NCBI GenBank assembly: GCA_041653955.1
Contig: JBAZEH010000041.1
Coordinates: 1 to 10,575 of the forward strand
DNA length: 10,575 bases
DNA from: UBA1562 sp041653955
GTDB lineage: Bacteria > Omnitrophota > Gorgyraeia > Gygaellales > Profunditerraquicolaceae
Direction of reading: 5' to 3'
The notes under the pieces are model-generated. The model searched no databases, was not told the origin of the DNA, and saw nothing but the letters and a program-made list of their open reading frames with translations. Shown here in pieces: positions 1 through 6,921 of the stretch. Position numbers and translations under genes: made by a program. Every line of letters starts with the position of its first letter. Positions within the stretch are counted from its first letter, which is position 1.

Positions 1-167
1 TCGTGAGTGAACTGGAAAGCAGCAAAGATACCTATTTTATTGATGAACTGGAGATCAAGATAAAAGAAAAGAGCCCCGCATCCGGTTCAGCAGCGGCTGT
101 GGATGCTAAACCCGTAAGCGATTTTACCGTTAATATGATATTAAGCATAGTAGTATTTAGAGGTTAA
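1..167 (+). CDS. PilO-like pilus assembly protein, C-terminal fragment
   Basis: An open frame enters from the left edge (first full codon at position 3) and ends at TAA 165-167, giving about 54 residues. The tail reads ...SDFTVNMILSIVVFRG, a beta-strand ending of the kind seen in PilO/GspM-type inner-membrane alignment proteins. A charged stretch and a short Ala/Ser-rich linker precede it. The next gene starts 4 bases downstream and is PilP-like, and the secretin follows, which is the usual pilO-pilP-pilQ order. The PilO assignment therefore rests mainly on context, because the diagnostic coiled coil and ferredoxin-like core lie outside the window. It could instead be another accessory protein of the same operon. 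Confidence 0.55.
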   Translation, partial: VSELESSKDTYFIDELEIKIKEKSPASGSAAAVDAKPVSDFTVNMILSIVVFRG

Positions 168-170
168 AAG

Positions 171-602
171 ATGATATTGCTCCGCAAGCGGATAATCCGG
201 GTTTTATTGATAATCTTTTCCGGGCTGGTATTTTCTCTTTATGGCCAGCATGCTTGTGAAGCGGCGGCCCAGGATGATAAGGCAGGCGGCATAACGGAGT
301 ATAAGTCCGGAGGGCTCAGGGATCCTTTTCAGCAGGATGTTGTAGAAATAATAGAGCCGGAAATACAGGCAGAACCGCGCCCTCTGCCTCTCCTGGAAGT
401 CCAGGGGATGGTGTGGGGCGGCAGGATGCCGCAGGCGATAATCAATAATAAGGTAGTGAAGATAGGGGATATGATAGAAGGCGTACGCATAGCGGCTATT
501 GATAAAGGCGGCATAGTAGTATTTTTTGATAATCAGCCGCATACCCTGTCTGTGCCAGTTAAGAAGGGCTTAAGTGAACCTATTGAAGACCAGAATACAT
601 AA
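171..602 (+). CDS. PilP-like periplasmic pilus assembly protein
   Basis: This 143-residue protein has an N-terminal basic/hydrophobic segment (residues about 4-24, RKR then LLIIFSGLVFSLYG) that acts as a signal anchor or signal peptide. A low-complexity linker contains the PilP-type GGLRDPF motif (residues 47-53). A compact beta domain follows at about 73-130 (LPLLEVQGMVWGGRMPQAIINNKVVKIGDMI...), resembling the HR/PilP fold shared by PilP and GspC. In known systems this domain links the inner-membrane PilN/PilO complex to the secretin N0 domain, which fits its place directly before the secretin gene. AGAGG lies about 7 bases before the ATG and supports the start. The stop overlaps the next gene's ribosome binding site, so the two are probably translationally coupled. 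A GspC-like or GspB-like name would be equally defensible. Confidence 0.7.
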   Translation: MILLRKRIIRVLLIIFSGLVFSLYGQHACEAAAQDDKAGGITEYKSGGLRDPFQQDVVEIIEPEIQAEPRPLPLLEVQGMVWGGRMPQAIINNKVVKIGDMIEGVRIAAIDKGGIVVFFDNQPHTLSVPVKKGLSEPIEDQNT

Positions 603-612
603 GGAGGTAAAG

Positions 613-2130
613 ATGGCAGGCGAATTCAGGATATTCATACTTTTTCTTATCCTTTGTTTATTTCCCCTTAAACTGCCCGCGGAGGATTACTCTTCCATGA
701 TCGACCCGAAGATCACTATATCTATGGATTTCCAGGATGCCGGGCTCAAGGATGTCGTAAAAGTATTATCCATACAGTCAGGTCTGAACTTCATTGCTTC
801 GGAATCCGTGCAGGACAGGACGATAACCCTTTATTTAGACCAGGTCCCGATAAAAGAAGCTATGGATAAGATCTTTGCCGCCAACAACCTGACCTATGAC
901 CTTGACGCTGCCGCGAAGATATTTATTGTAAAAGACTGGGGTAAACCGGAGATAGAGAAGGTCACAAAGATATTTTATCTTAAGCATTCTACCGTCTCAA
1001 CCTCTTCCTTGAAATCCGAAATGAGCAGCAGCCTGGGTTCTGACAGCAGCTCTTCAGGTTCGGATTCGGGTGATGATGACGGCAAATGGGCAGCGGAAGG
1101 CAGGGCCGGGATCACTGAGGCCGTGAAAAATAACTTATCAGAGCACGGCATGGTGATAGAAGATTACCGCACAAACAGCCTTATCATTACTGATATACCC
1201 AGCCGTATGCCTGTTATTGAAAAGATAATCGCTTCTCTGGATATACCCATACCCCAGATCATGCTTGAAGTGGAGATGCTGGATGTAAGCAAGAATACGG
1301 CAGACCAGCTTGGGTTTGATTTCTCAAATAATCCCTTTACTTTCGTTTATAATACAGCCAAAGGCCAGAAGGGGAAGGTGTTCTTCGGCGATATGGCTTT
1401 AAGGGGCGCTAGTATACCAGGGGCAGCAGGAGCAGTGATCCTTGGCCAGACTTACGCCGAGACCCTGGATTTTATGCGCACGCGCACGGATACGAAGTTC
1501 CTGGCCCGCCCGCGCCTGCTTACCTTGAATAATGAGACCGCGGAGATAAAGATAGCTACAAATGAGTCCATCGGCGTTTCTACTACTACTGAAGCAAGCT
1601 CCGGCACCACTTCCGCCTCCCCCGAGCGTTCGGAAACAGGGGTATTATTAAGGATAACACCGCAGGTAAATATGGATACGGGAGAGATCACTATGTTTAT
1701 TTACCCAGAGGTCAGCGAGGCTACTTCGGGAAACGCCATTACCAGCGGAGGGACGACATTCCAGTTCAGGGACCCTGAAGTGCGCAGCACAAAGTCTATG
1801 GTCAGGGTTAACGATAACCAGACAGTCCTGATCGGAGGGTTGATCCGCAATGAATTCAATGAGATCGTTAAAAAGGTCCCTATTCTGGGAGATATACCTA
1901 TCATAGGAATGTTATTCAGGCATAAGGGAGGCACTGCTACTAACCCATCAAAAGATAAGCAGCGCGAGCTGATAGTATTTATCACTCCCCATATCATCAA
2001 GGACCAATATACAGAGCTTGGGGCGGCGCATAAAACGGCCCTGTTAACTAAAGACCAGATAGGTATTATTCCTTCTGAACGCAGGCTGGCCATAGAAGCA
2101 AGCCTGAATAGCTTTGAGGGGATGAGATAA
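613..2130 (+). CDS. pilQ: Type IV pilus/type II secretion secretin (PilQ/GspD family)
   Basis: A 505-residue outer-membrane channel subunit that would form the multimeric pore through which the pilus or secreted substrate passes. A signal peptide (residues 1-23, probable cut LPA|ED) is followed by an N0/STN-like domain (about 33-108), one N1-type secretin_N domain (about 117-212, with DYRTNSLIITD at 184-194), and the C-terminal secretin barrel (about 295-465). The barrel carries the family signatures FLARPRLLTLNNETAEI and VPILGDIPIIGMLFR (422-436). A Ser/Gly/Asp-rich stretch (about 130-157) interrupts the N1 domain. The start at 613 is chosen because AAGGAGG sits 5 bases upstream; an in-frame ATG at 574 lies inside the previous gene without such a site. 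There is no AMIN domain and only one N1 repeat, so it is short for PilQ. Whether the system is a pilus or a T2SS cannot be settled from this gene alone. Confidence 0.93.
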   Translation: MAGEFRIFILFLILCLFPLKLPAEDYSSMIDPKITISMDFQDAGLKDVVKVLSIQSGLNFIASESVQDRTITLYLDQVPIKEAMDKIFAANNLTYDLDAAAKIFIVKDWGKPEIEKVTKIFYLKHSTVSTSSLKSEMSSSLGSDSSSSGSDSGDDDGKWAAEGRAGITEAVKNNLSEHGMVIEDYRTNSLIITDIPSRMPVIEKIIASLDIPIPQIMLEVEMLDVSKNTADQLGFDFSNNPFTFVYNTAKGQKGKVFFGDMALRGASIPGAAGAVILGQTYAETLDFMRTRTDTKFLARPRLLTLNNETAEIKIATNESIGVSTTTEASSGTTSASPERSETGVLLRITPQVNMDTGEITMFIYPEVSEATSGNAITSGGTTFQFRDPEVRSTKSMVRVNDNQTVLIGGLIRNEFNEIVKKVPILGDIPIIGMLFRHKGGTATNPSKDKQRELIVFITPHIIKDQYTELGAAHKTALLTKDQIGIIPSERRLAIEASLNSFEGMR

Positions 2131-2180
2131 CCCGGGACTTTGCGCGAGTTTAACTTGTAGTATTATTCCGCATTATAAGG

Positions 2181-2186
2181 TATAAT
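2181..2186 (+). promoter_or_regulatory. Perfect TATAAT -10 box just upstream of pilB
   Basis: TATAAT lies 7 bases before the ATG of the ATPase gene, in a 62-base gap after the secretin. No good -35 exists at 16-18 bases upstream; the nearest TTG-starting hexamer, TTGTAG at 2155-2160, is 20 bases away. If used, transcription would begin at or within a base or two of the ATG, giving a nearly leaderless mRNA. Chance occurrence in an A/T-rich gap is quite possible. Confidence 0.35.
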
Positions 2187-2192
2187 AAAACC

Positions 2193-3926
2193 ATGAGCCC
2201 TGCTCCAAAAGAAAGAGAAAGATACCATAGGTTAGGAGAACTTCTTCTTAAGGAAGGTATCATTACCCAGGCCCAGCTTGATAATGCCTTGAATATTCAA
2301 AGGCAGGACGGCGGGCGTTTAGGTGAGATACTGGTTAAATTAGGCATACTTAAAGAAGACCAGGCTGTAGCGATCCTGGGTAAGCAGCTGAATATACCTT
2401 ATTTTAACCTGGGCACAGAGTTAAAGCCGGCAGCAGACCAGAACCTGGAGCAGCTGATACCCAAGGATTTCGCCTTAAGGAATATAGTCCTGCCTTTATC
2501 CCGCACATTGAGGTCGCTTACTGTGGCAATGTCCGATCCGCTGGACCTTATCCTTATAGATAATTTAAGAAAGCTTTCTGGTTGCGAGATAAACCCCATA
2601 ATCGCGGCAAAATCCGATATCGCCAAGGCGATCGAGAATTTCTACGGAAAGACTAAAATGTTCGAGGAGGCGGTTGAGGCCTCTTATGTGAATATTACCG
2701 GCGTATCCGATTACGAGGAAAGCGAGGCATCCGACCAGGAATTGAGCCTGGATAAACTTATCGCAAGGGCTGAAGAGGCTCCGGTGGTCAAGCTGGTAGA
2801 TCTTATCATCCGCCAGGCGATAGATGAGCGCGCTTCCGATATTCATATTGAGCCTTTTAAGGACAGGATATCGCTGAGGTACCGTATTGACGGTAAATTG
2901 TATGAGATACCTCCTCCTGCCAAGCAATTGCACCTGCCGATCATCTCGCGTATAAAGATCCTTAGCAAGCTGGATATCGCCGAGAAGCGCCTGCCGCAGG
3001 ATGGGGCCTTTCTTGTAAAACTGGAAGACCGCCCCATAGATATAAGAATATCCACTATACCCACAATATACGGAGAGAAGGTGGTCATGAGGATATTAGA
3101 CAGAAGCTCCGTGCTTCTTGATATTGACCGCCTTGGTTTTGAGCCAAAACAACTTGAGCAGATACGCCACGCGATAAAGATGCCCTATGGGCAGGTATTA
3201 TTGACCGGCCCCACAGGCAGCGGGAAGACAACTACATTGTATGGGATATTGAACGAGATAAAGAGCCCTACAAAGAATATAATTACTGTTGAAGACCCTG
3301 TTGAGTATAAATTAGACGGCGTTAATCAGGTGCAGGTCAAGCCCGATATAGGTCTTACTTTTGCCAATGCCCTGCGTAGTTTTCTAAGGCAGGATCCTGA
3401 TATAATGCTGGTAGGAGAGGTCAGAGACCTTGAGACCGCGCAGATATGTATCCGCGCTGCCCTGACCGGGCATCTTGTATTCAGCACCCTGCACACGAAC
3501 GACGCCCCTTCGGCAATAAGCCGCCTTATTGATATAGGCATAGAACCTTATATGGTCGCGCCCTCTTTGATACTGGTAGTCGCTCAGAGGCTGCTTAGGA
3601 AGTTATGCCCTGATTGCAAAGAAGCCTATGAGCCATCCTCGGAGCAGATAGGCTCGGTTAAGATCAAATCAGAGCTGATATACAGGCCTAAGGGCTGTAA
3701 TAAATGCGGCCAGATCGGTTATCGCGGGAGGGTATGTATTTCGGAAGTAATGTTGATAAACGAGGCTATACGCGATCTGATCAGCCAGGGCGCTTCGTTC
3801 CAAACTATAAGGGATGTGGCTAAAGAAAGCGGCATGGCCACTCTTTATGACTCGGGGTTAAAGAAAGTAGAGGATGGCACCACTTCCCTGGAAGAAGCGC
3901 TTTCTATCACCATAGGTACGGAATAA
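2193..3926 (+). CDS. pilB: Pilus extension / secretion ATPase (PilB/GspE family)
   Basis: A 577-residue hexameric cytoplasmic ATPase that powers pilin polymerisation. An N-terminal MshEN/GspE_N domain (about 11-155, RLGELLLKEGIITQAQLD...) leads to the core ATPase. Visible motifs are the Asp-rich region SDIHIEP (215-221), Walker A GPTGSGKTT (339-347), the Asp box with ITVEDPVEY (364-372), Walker B DIMLVGEVRD (403-412) and the His box around STLHTND (431-437). A zinc tetracysteine follows (Cys472, Cys475, Cys502, Cys505), which is typical of PilB/GspE and absent from the retraction ATPase PilT. The start has no close Shine-Dalgarno (AAGG is 12 bases away) but a TATAAT sits just upstream. Its stop TAA overlaps the next gene's ATG by one base (TAATG), so translation of the platform protein is probably coupled. 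The choice between a pilB and a gspE label rests on context. Confidence 0.95.
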   Translation: MSPAPKERERYHRLGELLLKEGIITQAQLDNALNIQRQDGGRLGEILVKLGILKEDQAVAILGKQLNIPYFNLGTELKPAADQNLEQLIPKDFALRNIVLPLSRTLRSLTVAMSDPLDLILIDNLRKLSGCEINPIIAAKSDIAKAIENFYGKTKMFEEAVEASYVNITGVSDYEESEASDQELSLDKLIARAEEAPVVKLVDLIIRQAIDERASDIHIEPFKDRISLRYRIDGKLYEIPPPAKQLHLPIISRIKILSKLDIAEKRLPQDGAFLVKLEDRPIDIRISTIPTIYGEKVVMRILDRSSVLLDIDRLGFEPKQLEQIRHAIKMPYGQVLLTGPTGSGKTTTLYGILNEIKSPTKNIITVEDPVEYKLDGVNQVQVKPDIGLTFANALRSFLRQDPDIMLVGEVRDLETAQICIRAALTGHLVFSTLHTNDAPSAISRLIDIGIEPYMVAPSLILVVAQRLLRKLCPDCKEAYEPSSEQIGSVKIKSELIYRPKGCNKCGQIGYRGRVCISEVMLINEAIRDLISQGASFQTIRDVAKESGMATLYDSGLKKVEDGTTSLEEALSITIGTE

Positions 3927-5164
3927 TGCCGACGTTTACTTACATAGCCAGGGATAATAAAGGCATGAAAGTCGCGGGCTCCGAAGAAGCCTCTTCCCAG
4001 GATGAATTGATCAACCGCCTGCAATTAAGGAACCTCATAGTAGTAAATATCGCCTCCGGAACAAAAGAAGATATCATATCTAAAACCATACAGGCCCCCG
4101 GTAAAAAGCATAAGTATAAACGATATGGGATCAAGGAAGAGGACCTTGTCGTTTTCTGCCGCCAGCTATCCACCTTATTGAGCGCCGGGGTGACCATTCT
4201 CAAGAGCCTGGATATAATATCCAAGCAGGTATACAGCCGCAAATTTTATAATGTCCTGAATGATATGCAAAAGCACCTGGAGGCAGGCCTTACTTTTCAC
4301 GAGGCAATGGCCAAGTACCCGAAAGTATTCTCGGATGTGTGGGTTAACCTGGTGGAGAGCGGCGAGGCAAGCGGCAACCTGGCAGTAGTATTGAGCCGCC
4401 TGGCAAGTTATTTAGAGAAGCGCGCTTCATTTAAAAGGAAGATAATATCCAGCCTTATATATCCTCTCATATTGATGTGTGTCGCCGTGGGGGCGCTGCT
4501 TTTCCTTACCATAAAGATCATTCCTACCTTCGCGCAGTTATTCTCGGGGTTTAATTTAAAGCTGCCCGTGTTTACCGAGATGCTTATAAAGTTCAGCAAA
4601 TTCATAAGAGAAGGGTTCCTGGGGATAATAGGCGCGATCGTAGGGGTATTCTTCCTGTTGAAAAAATATATAAGCACAAGAGGGGGCAGGAAGAATTATG
4701 AACAGCTGCAGTTCAATATGCCTGTATTCGGAGAGTTCTTCCGTGCCATGGTAGTGGAGAGGTTTTCATCAGAGATGTCGACTTTGATAGAAAGCGGAGT
4801 CCCGCTGCTGTATTCTCTTGAAATAACCGAACATAGCGTGAGCAATTCTGTGATGGCGGGTATTATACATAAGATCAAGGATGATGTGCGCGAAGGCAGG
4901 CCTCTTAATAATAGCCTGGACAAGAGCGGTTTTTTTGAGCCTATGGTCGTGCAGATGGTTGCCATAGGGGAGGAGATCGGAGAGCTGGCGCAGATGTTCA
5001 AGCGTATAAACGCGTTTTATGAAGAGCGCACAGAAACATTTTTAGTCCGCTTTACCTCGTTATTTGAACCGTTTATGCTTATATTTATGGGCCTGGTTAT
5101 CGGCCTTATGGTTGTCGGTATGTTCTTGCCTATATTCCAGATAGCTTCCATAAGCGGCATGTAG
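3926..5164 (+). CDS. pilC: Inner-membrane platform protein (PilC/GspF family)
   Basis: A 412-residue polytopic protein on which the ATPase acts to lift pilin subunits into the fibre. The N-terminus MPTFTYIARDNKG is typical of the family. Two tandem T2SF/GspF domains are visible (about 72-200 and 274-400), each with the CRQLSTLLSAGV.../SEMSTLIESGVPL... helix and the conserved V(E/A)SGEASG / VAIGEEIGEL segments. Predicted membrane helices lie at about 175-197, 231-247 and 383-405. The length matches the family. The ATG overlaps the ATPase stop by one base, so both proteins are probably made from one message. A 104-base gap holding a strong promoter separates it from the pilin genes. Confidence 0.95.
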   Translation: MPTFTYIARDNKGMKVAGSEEASSQDELINRLQLRNLIVVNIASGTKEDIISKTIQAPGKKHKYKRYGIKEEDLVVFCRQLSTLLSAGVTILKSLDIISKQVYSRKFYNVLNDMQKHLEAGLTFHEAMAKYPKVFSDVWVNLVESGEASGNLAVVLSRLASYLEKRASFKRKIISSLIYPLILMCVAVGALLFLTIKIIPTFAQLFSGFNLKLPVFTEMLIKFSKFIREGFLGIIGAIVGVFFLLKKYISTRGGRKNYEQLQFNMPVFGEFFRAMVVERFSSEMSTLIESGVPLLYSLEITEHSVSNSVMAGIIHKIKDDVREGRPLNNSLDKSGFFEPMVVQMVAIGEEIGELAQMFKRINAFYEERTETFLVRFTSLFEPFMLIFMGLVIGLMVVGMFLPIFQIASISGM

Positions 5165-5194
5165 GCATGGGATGCGCTGGATGAAAGAAATGAA

Positions 5195-5222
5195 TTGACA
5201 TAAGCCGCAGGATTGTTATAAT
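5195..5222 (+). promoter_or_regulatory. Consensus sigma70 promoter of the major pilin genes
   Basis: TTGACA (5195-5200) and TATAAT (5217-5222), both exact consensus hexamers, are separated by 16 bases. The expected start is near 5229, giving a leader of about 40 bases with AGGAG (5256-5260) 8 bases before the pilin ATG. This is by far the best promoter in the window and fits the need for much more pilin than assembly machinery. Confidence 0.85.
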
Positions 5223-5268
5223 CTGAAGGTAGGATATTATAAAATAGTTTCAAAAAGGAGAGTGAATT

Positions 5269-5652
5269 ATGAAGAAAGGTTTTACGCTCCTCGAACTTAT
5301 CGTAGTGGTCATTATAGTGGGCGTCTTGGGTTCATTGGGGTTTGCCCAGTATACGAAGGTAGTGGAAAAGAGCAGGACAGCTGAGGCAAAAGCGATACTT
5401 GGGGCGCTACGAAGCGCTCAGGAAGCTTATAGATTGCAGTACGGCGGTTACACCGCGACATTAGCTAATTTAAGCACCGAAGCCCCCGCTGCCTGTTCAT
5501 CCGTCTACTATTTTACATATGGGGTTAGCGCTACTTCCGGCACCGCCACAAGATGCACTACCGGAGGCAAGAGCCCTCAAGGTGCAGCGGCATATACCTT
5601 GACTTTAAATTACGCTACCGGAGAATGGGGCGGCAGCGCCGGGTATTATTAG
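5269..5652 (+). CDS. Major type IV pilin, copy 1
   Basis: A 127-residue prepilin with a four-residue leader MKKG and the class III signal FTLLELIVVVIIVGVLGSLGFAQYTKVVEKSR. Cleavage by prepilin peptidase is expected after Gly4, giving an N-terminal Phe to be methylated and the subunit-packing Glu at mature position 5. The first half is the hydrophobic alpha1 helix. The small globular part has one Cys pair (Cys76, Cys96), probably the D-region disulfide, and ends in EWGGSAGYY. The short length resembles the small pilins of Geobacter-type or Omnitrophota systems. AGGAG lies 8 bases before the ATG, and a consensus promoter precedes the gene. Copy 2 begins 32 bases after the stop. With no upstream coupling, it is probably the most highly transcribed gene of the locus. 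Confidence 0.93.
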   Translation: MKKGFTLLELIVVVIIVGVLGSLGFAQYTKVVEKSRTAEAKAILGALRSAQEAYRLQYGGYTATLANLSTEAPAACSSVYYFTYGVSATSGTATRCTTGGKSPQGAAAYTLTLNYATGEWGGSAGYY

Positions 5653-5684
5653 ATAAAGGCGGTTTCATAAAAAGGAGATATAAA

Positions 5685-6065
5685 ATGAAGAAAGGTTTTA
5701 CGCTTCTTGAACTTATCGTAGTGGTCATTATAGTGGGCGTCTTGGGTTCTTTGGGGTTTGCCCAGTATACGAAGGTAGTGGAAAAGAGCAGGACAGGAGA
5801 GGCAAAGGCTGTTCTTGGCTCAATACGCAGCGCGCAGCAGGCATACTATGAGCAGCATTCAGGATACGCTGCCGCGTTGTCAGACCTGGGCATAGGAGCT
5901 GTTTCATCATGCGCCAATACAAATTACTTCACTTATGCCAGCACAGCCACTACCAGCACTGCCACAAGATGCACTACCGGAGGCAAATCGCCTGATGGCG
6001 CAACAGCGTATACCTTGACTTTATCCCATGCCGGAGAATGGGGCGGCAGCGCAGGGTATTATTAG
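5685..6065 (+). CDS. Major type IV pilin, copy 2 (tandem paralogue)
   Basis: A 126-residue prepilin whose first 37 residues equal those of copy 1, with only three synonymous base changes in 111 bases. The C-terminus (TATRCTTGGKSPxGAxAYTLTL...GEWGGSAGYY) is also shared. The middle (about residues 43-92) is much more divergent. The disulfide cysteines keep the same positions (76 and 96). The start at 5685 is chosen because AGGAG (5673-5677) is 7 bases upstream and it yields the same MKKG leader; the longer open frame from 5553 runs inside copy 1 and has no role. The ribosome-binding region also resembles that of copy 1, so the duplication probably included the leader. The gene likely shares the upstream promoter and ends in a terminator. 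Confidence 0.92.
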   Translation: MKKGFTLLELIVVVIIVGVLGSLGFAQYTKVVEKSRTGEAKAVLGSIRSAQQAYYEQHSGYAAALSDLGIGAVSSCANTNYFTYASTATTSTATRCTTGGKSPDGATAYTLTLSHAGEWGGSAGYY

Positions 6066-6076
6066 CCCCTGTTTTT
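6051..6076 (+). terminator. Terminator overlapping the end of pilin copy 2
   Basis: CAGGG (6052-6056) pairs with CCCTG (6067-6071) around a 10-base loop that contains the pilin stop codon, with a possible G-U pair outside, and is followed directly by TTTTT (6072-6076). The stem is short but GC-rich. Pilin copy 1 has no matching structure after it. It would partly separate the abundant pilin message from the minor pilin genes. Confidence 0.6.
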
Positions 6077-6077
6077 A

Positions 6078-6083
6078 TATAAT
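6078..6083 (+). promoter_or_regulatory. Possible -10 box before the minor pilin genes
   Basis: TATAAT occurs directly after the terminator T-run, 30 bases before the GTG start of the first minor pilin. No convincing -35 hexamer is found 16-18 bases upstream. It may restart transcription of the minor pilin cluster, or be chance in a T/A-rich stretch. Confidence 0.3.
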
Positions 6084-6113
6084 CCCTTTAATTAGAAGTA
6101 GGGAGATTATCCT

Positions 6114-6536
6114 GTGATACCCAAGAAGCGTAAAGGGTTTACGCTGGTTGAACTTCTGGTGGTGTTGTTGATCGTGGGTGTGTTGGCTGCTCTTGGCCTG
6201 CCTCAATTTATGAAAACAAAAGAGCAGGCAATAGGAAGGGAAGCGATAACGAACCTTAAGCTTATCGCTGCCGCTCAAAGAATCTACCGCCTGGAACTCA
6301 ATAATAATTTTTATCCTTACCCCGCCAATACCCAAGATAATATAAATGAAATAAATGAGAAGTTGAAACTTTATATTACGGAAGGGAATTGGAATTATAC
6401 TGTCACCAGCACGGGTACTCCTACTACGTCTAACTTTACTTCTACTGCTGTCAGGGCCTCGGGGATATACGCTAATAATTGCACTTATACGATCAATAAT
6501 GGGCTTGAGGATCCTGAGCCGACCAATTGCCCGTAG
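6114..6536 (+). CDS. Type IV minor pilin / pseudopilin (FTLVELL type)
   Basis: A 140-residue prepilin with leader MIPKKRKG, cleavage expected after Gly8, and mature FTLVELLVVLLIVGVLAALGLPQF with Glu at position 5. The globular part begins ITNLKLIAAAQRIYRLELNNNFYPY and contains NWNYTV, a pattern I associate with pilin-like proteins common in Omnitrophota. A C-terminal Cys pair (123 and 139) probably forms a disulfide loop. The start codon is GTG, supported by GGGAG (6101-6105) 8 bases upstream. It follows the terminator of the major pilins and heads a cluster of three non-identical minor pilins. Its role is probably initiating or capping the fibre, but it could instead be another structural pilin. 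Confidence 0.85.
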   Translation: MIPKKRKGFTLVELLVVLLIVGVLAALGLPQFMKTKEQAIGREAITNLKLIAAAQRIYRLELNNNFYPYPANTQDNINEINEKLKLYITEGNWNYTVTSTGTPTTSNFTSTAVRASGIYANNCTYTINNGLEDPEPTNCP

Positions 6537-6561
6537 CTTATCCACAATAAACCGCATCATA

Positions 6562-6921
6562 ATGAATAAGAATGGGGTCAGCCTGGTTGAAGTCCTTATT
6601 GCCGCCCTTATATTAAGCCTCGTGCTAAGCAGCCTGGCTTATGTATTCATAGCCGGGAGAAGGCATATAGCTCATTCACGCCTTAGGGCCCAGGCAATAG
6701 AGTTAGCGAGATATTATCTGACGCCTCTGCAGATGCAAGTGAGGCAGGATGAATGGTCTGCTAATTGTTTAGGCAGTAATACCGGCTGTTCGGGTTTAGT
6801 CAACAGCACAAATATAAGTAACGTAACATATATACCGGATATAACTGTTTACCTGAATGCCTCGGGAACGCACCTTTCAAAAGTTCTCCTTAATATAAGC
6901 TGGAATGAGACCGCGCCTTAA
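6562..6921 (+). CDS. Minor pilin, PilV/GspI-like
   Basis: A 119-residue prepilin with leader MNKNG and the signal VSLVEVLIAALILSLVLSSLAYVF. Val at mature +1 with SLVEVLIA is typical of PilV/GspI minor pilins, and Glu5 is present. The remainder is a small Asn/Ser-rich beta domain with Cys69 and Cys76. I chose ATG 6562 because it gives a normal short leader right at the cleavage site. An in-frame ATG at 6499 would lie inside the previous gene and give a 26-residue leader. Neither has a clear Shine-Dalgarno, so translation may depend on ribosomes finishing the upstream gene, whose stop is 25 bases before. The 3' end overlaps the next gene by 17 bases. Confidence 0.8.
   Translation: MNKNGVSLVEVLIAALILSLVLSSLAYVFIAGRRHIAHSRLRAQAIELARYYLTPLQMQVRQDEWSANCLGSNTGCSGLVNSTNISNVTYIPDITVYLNASGTHLSKVLLNISWNETAP

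Larger units (their letters stand above)
5269..6065 (+). repeat. Tandem pilin gene duplication
   Basis: Two direct copies are offset by 416 bases. The first ~111 bases of each coding region are almost identical (three synonymous differences). The last ~110 bases are also clearly similar, while the centre is diverged. The mosaic pattern suggests either recent duplication with selection on the exposed loop, or gene conversion that keeps the ends alike. Confidence 0.85.

Noticed and set aside
574..612. Earlier ATG for the secretin.
   Set aside because: It is inside the PilP-like gene with no ribosome binding site, and would put a basic 13-residue stretch before the signal peptide; AAGGAGG marks ATG 613.
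5553..5684. Long N-terminal extension of pilin copy 2.
   Set aside because: It reads copy 1 in another frame; AGGAG and the MKKG leader define the start at 5685.
5269..6065. Conductive 'e-pilin' interpretation, because the pilins are short and rich in aromatic residues.
   Set aside because: There are aromatic-free gaps of about 25 residues (for example between Tyr28 and Tyr54 of copy 1) and the key Geobacter pattern is not reproduced; conductivity cannot be claimed.
6075..6560. Long open frame on the minus strand opposite the first minor pilin (161 codons).
   Set aside because: It is antisense to a clear prepilin gene, lacks a recognisable domain, and fits no operon on that strand. The same holds for the other minus-strand frames across the window.
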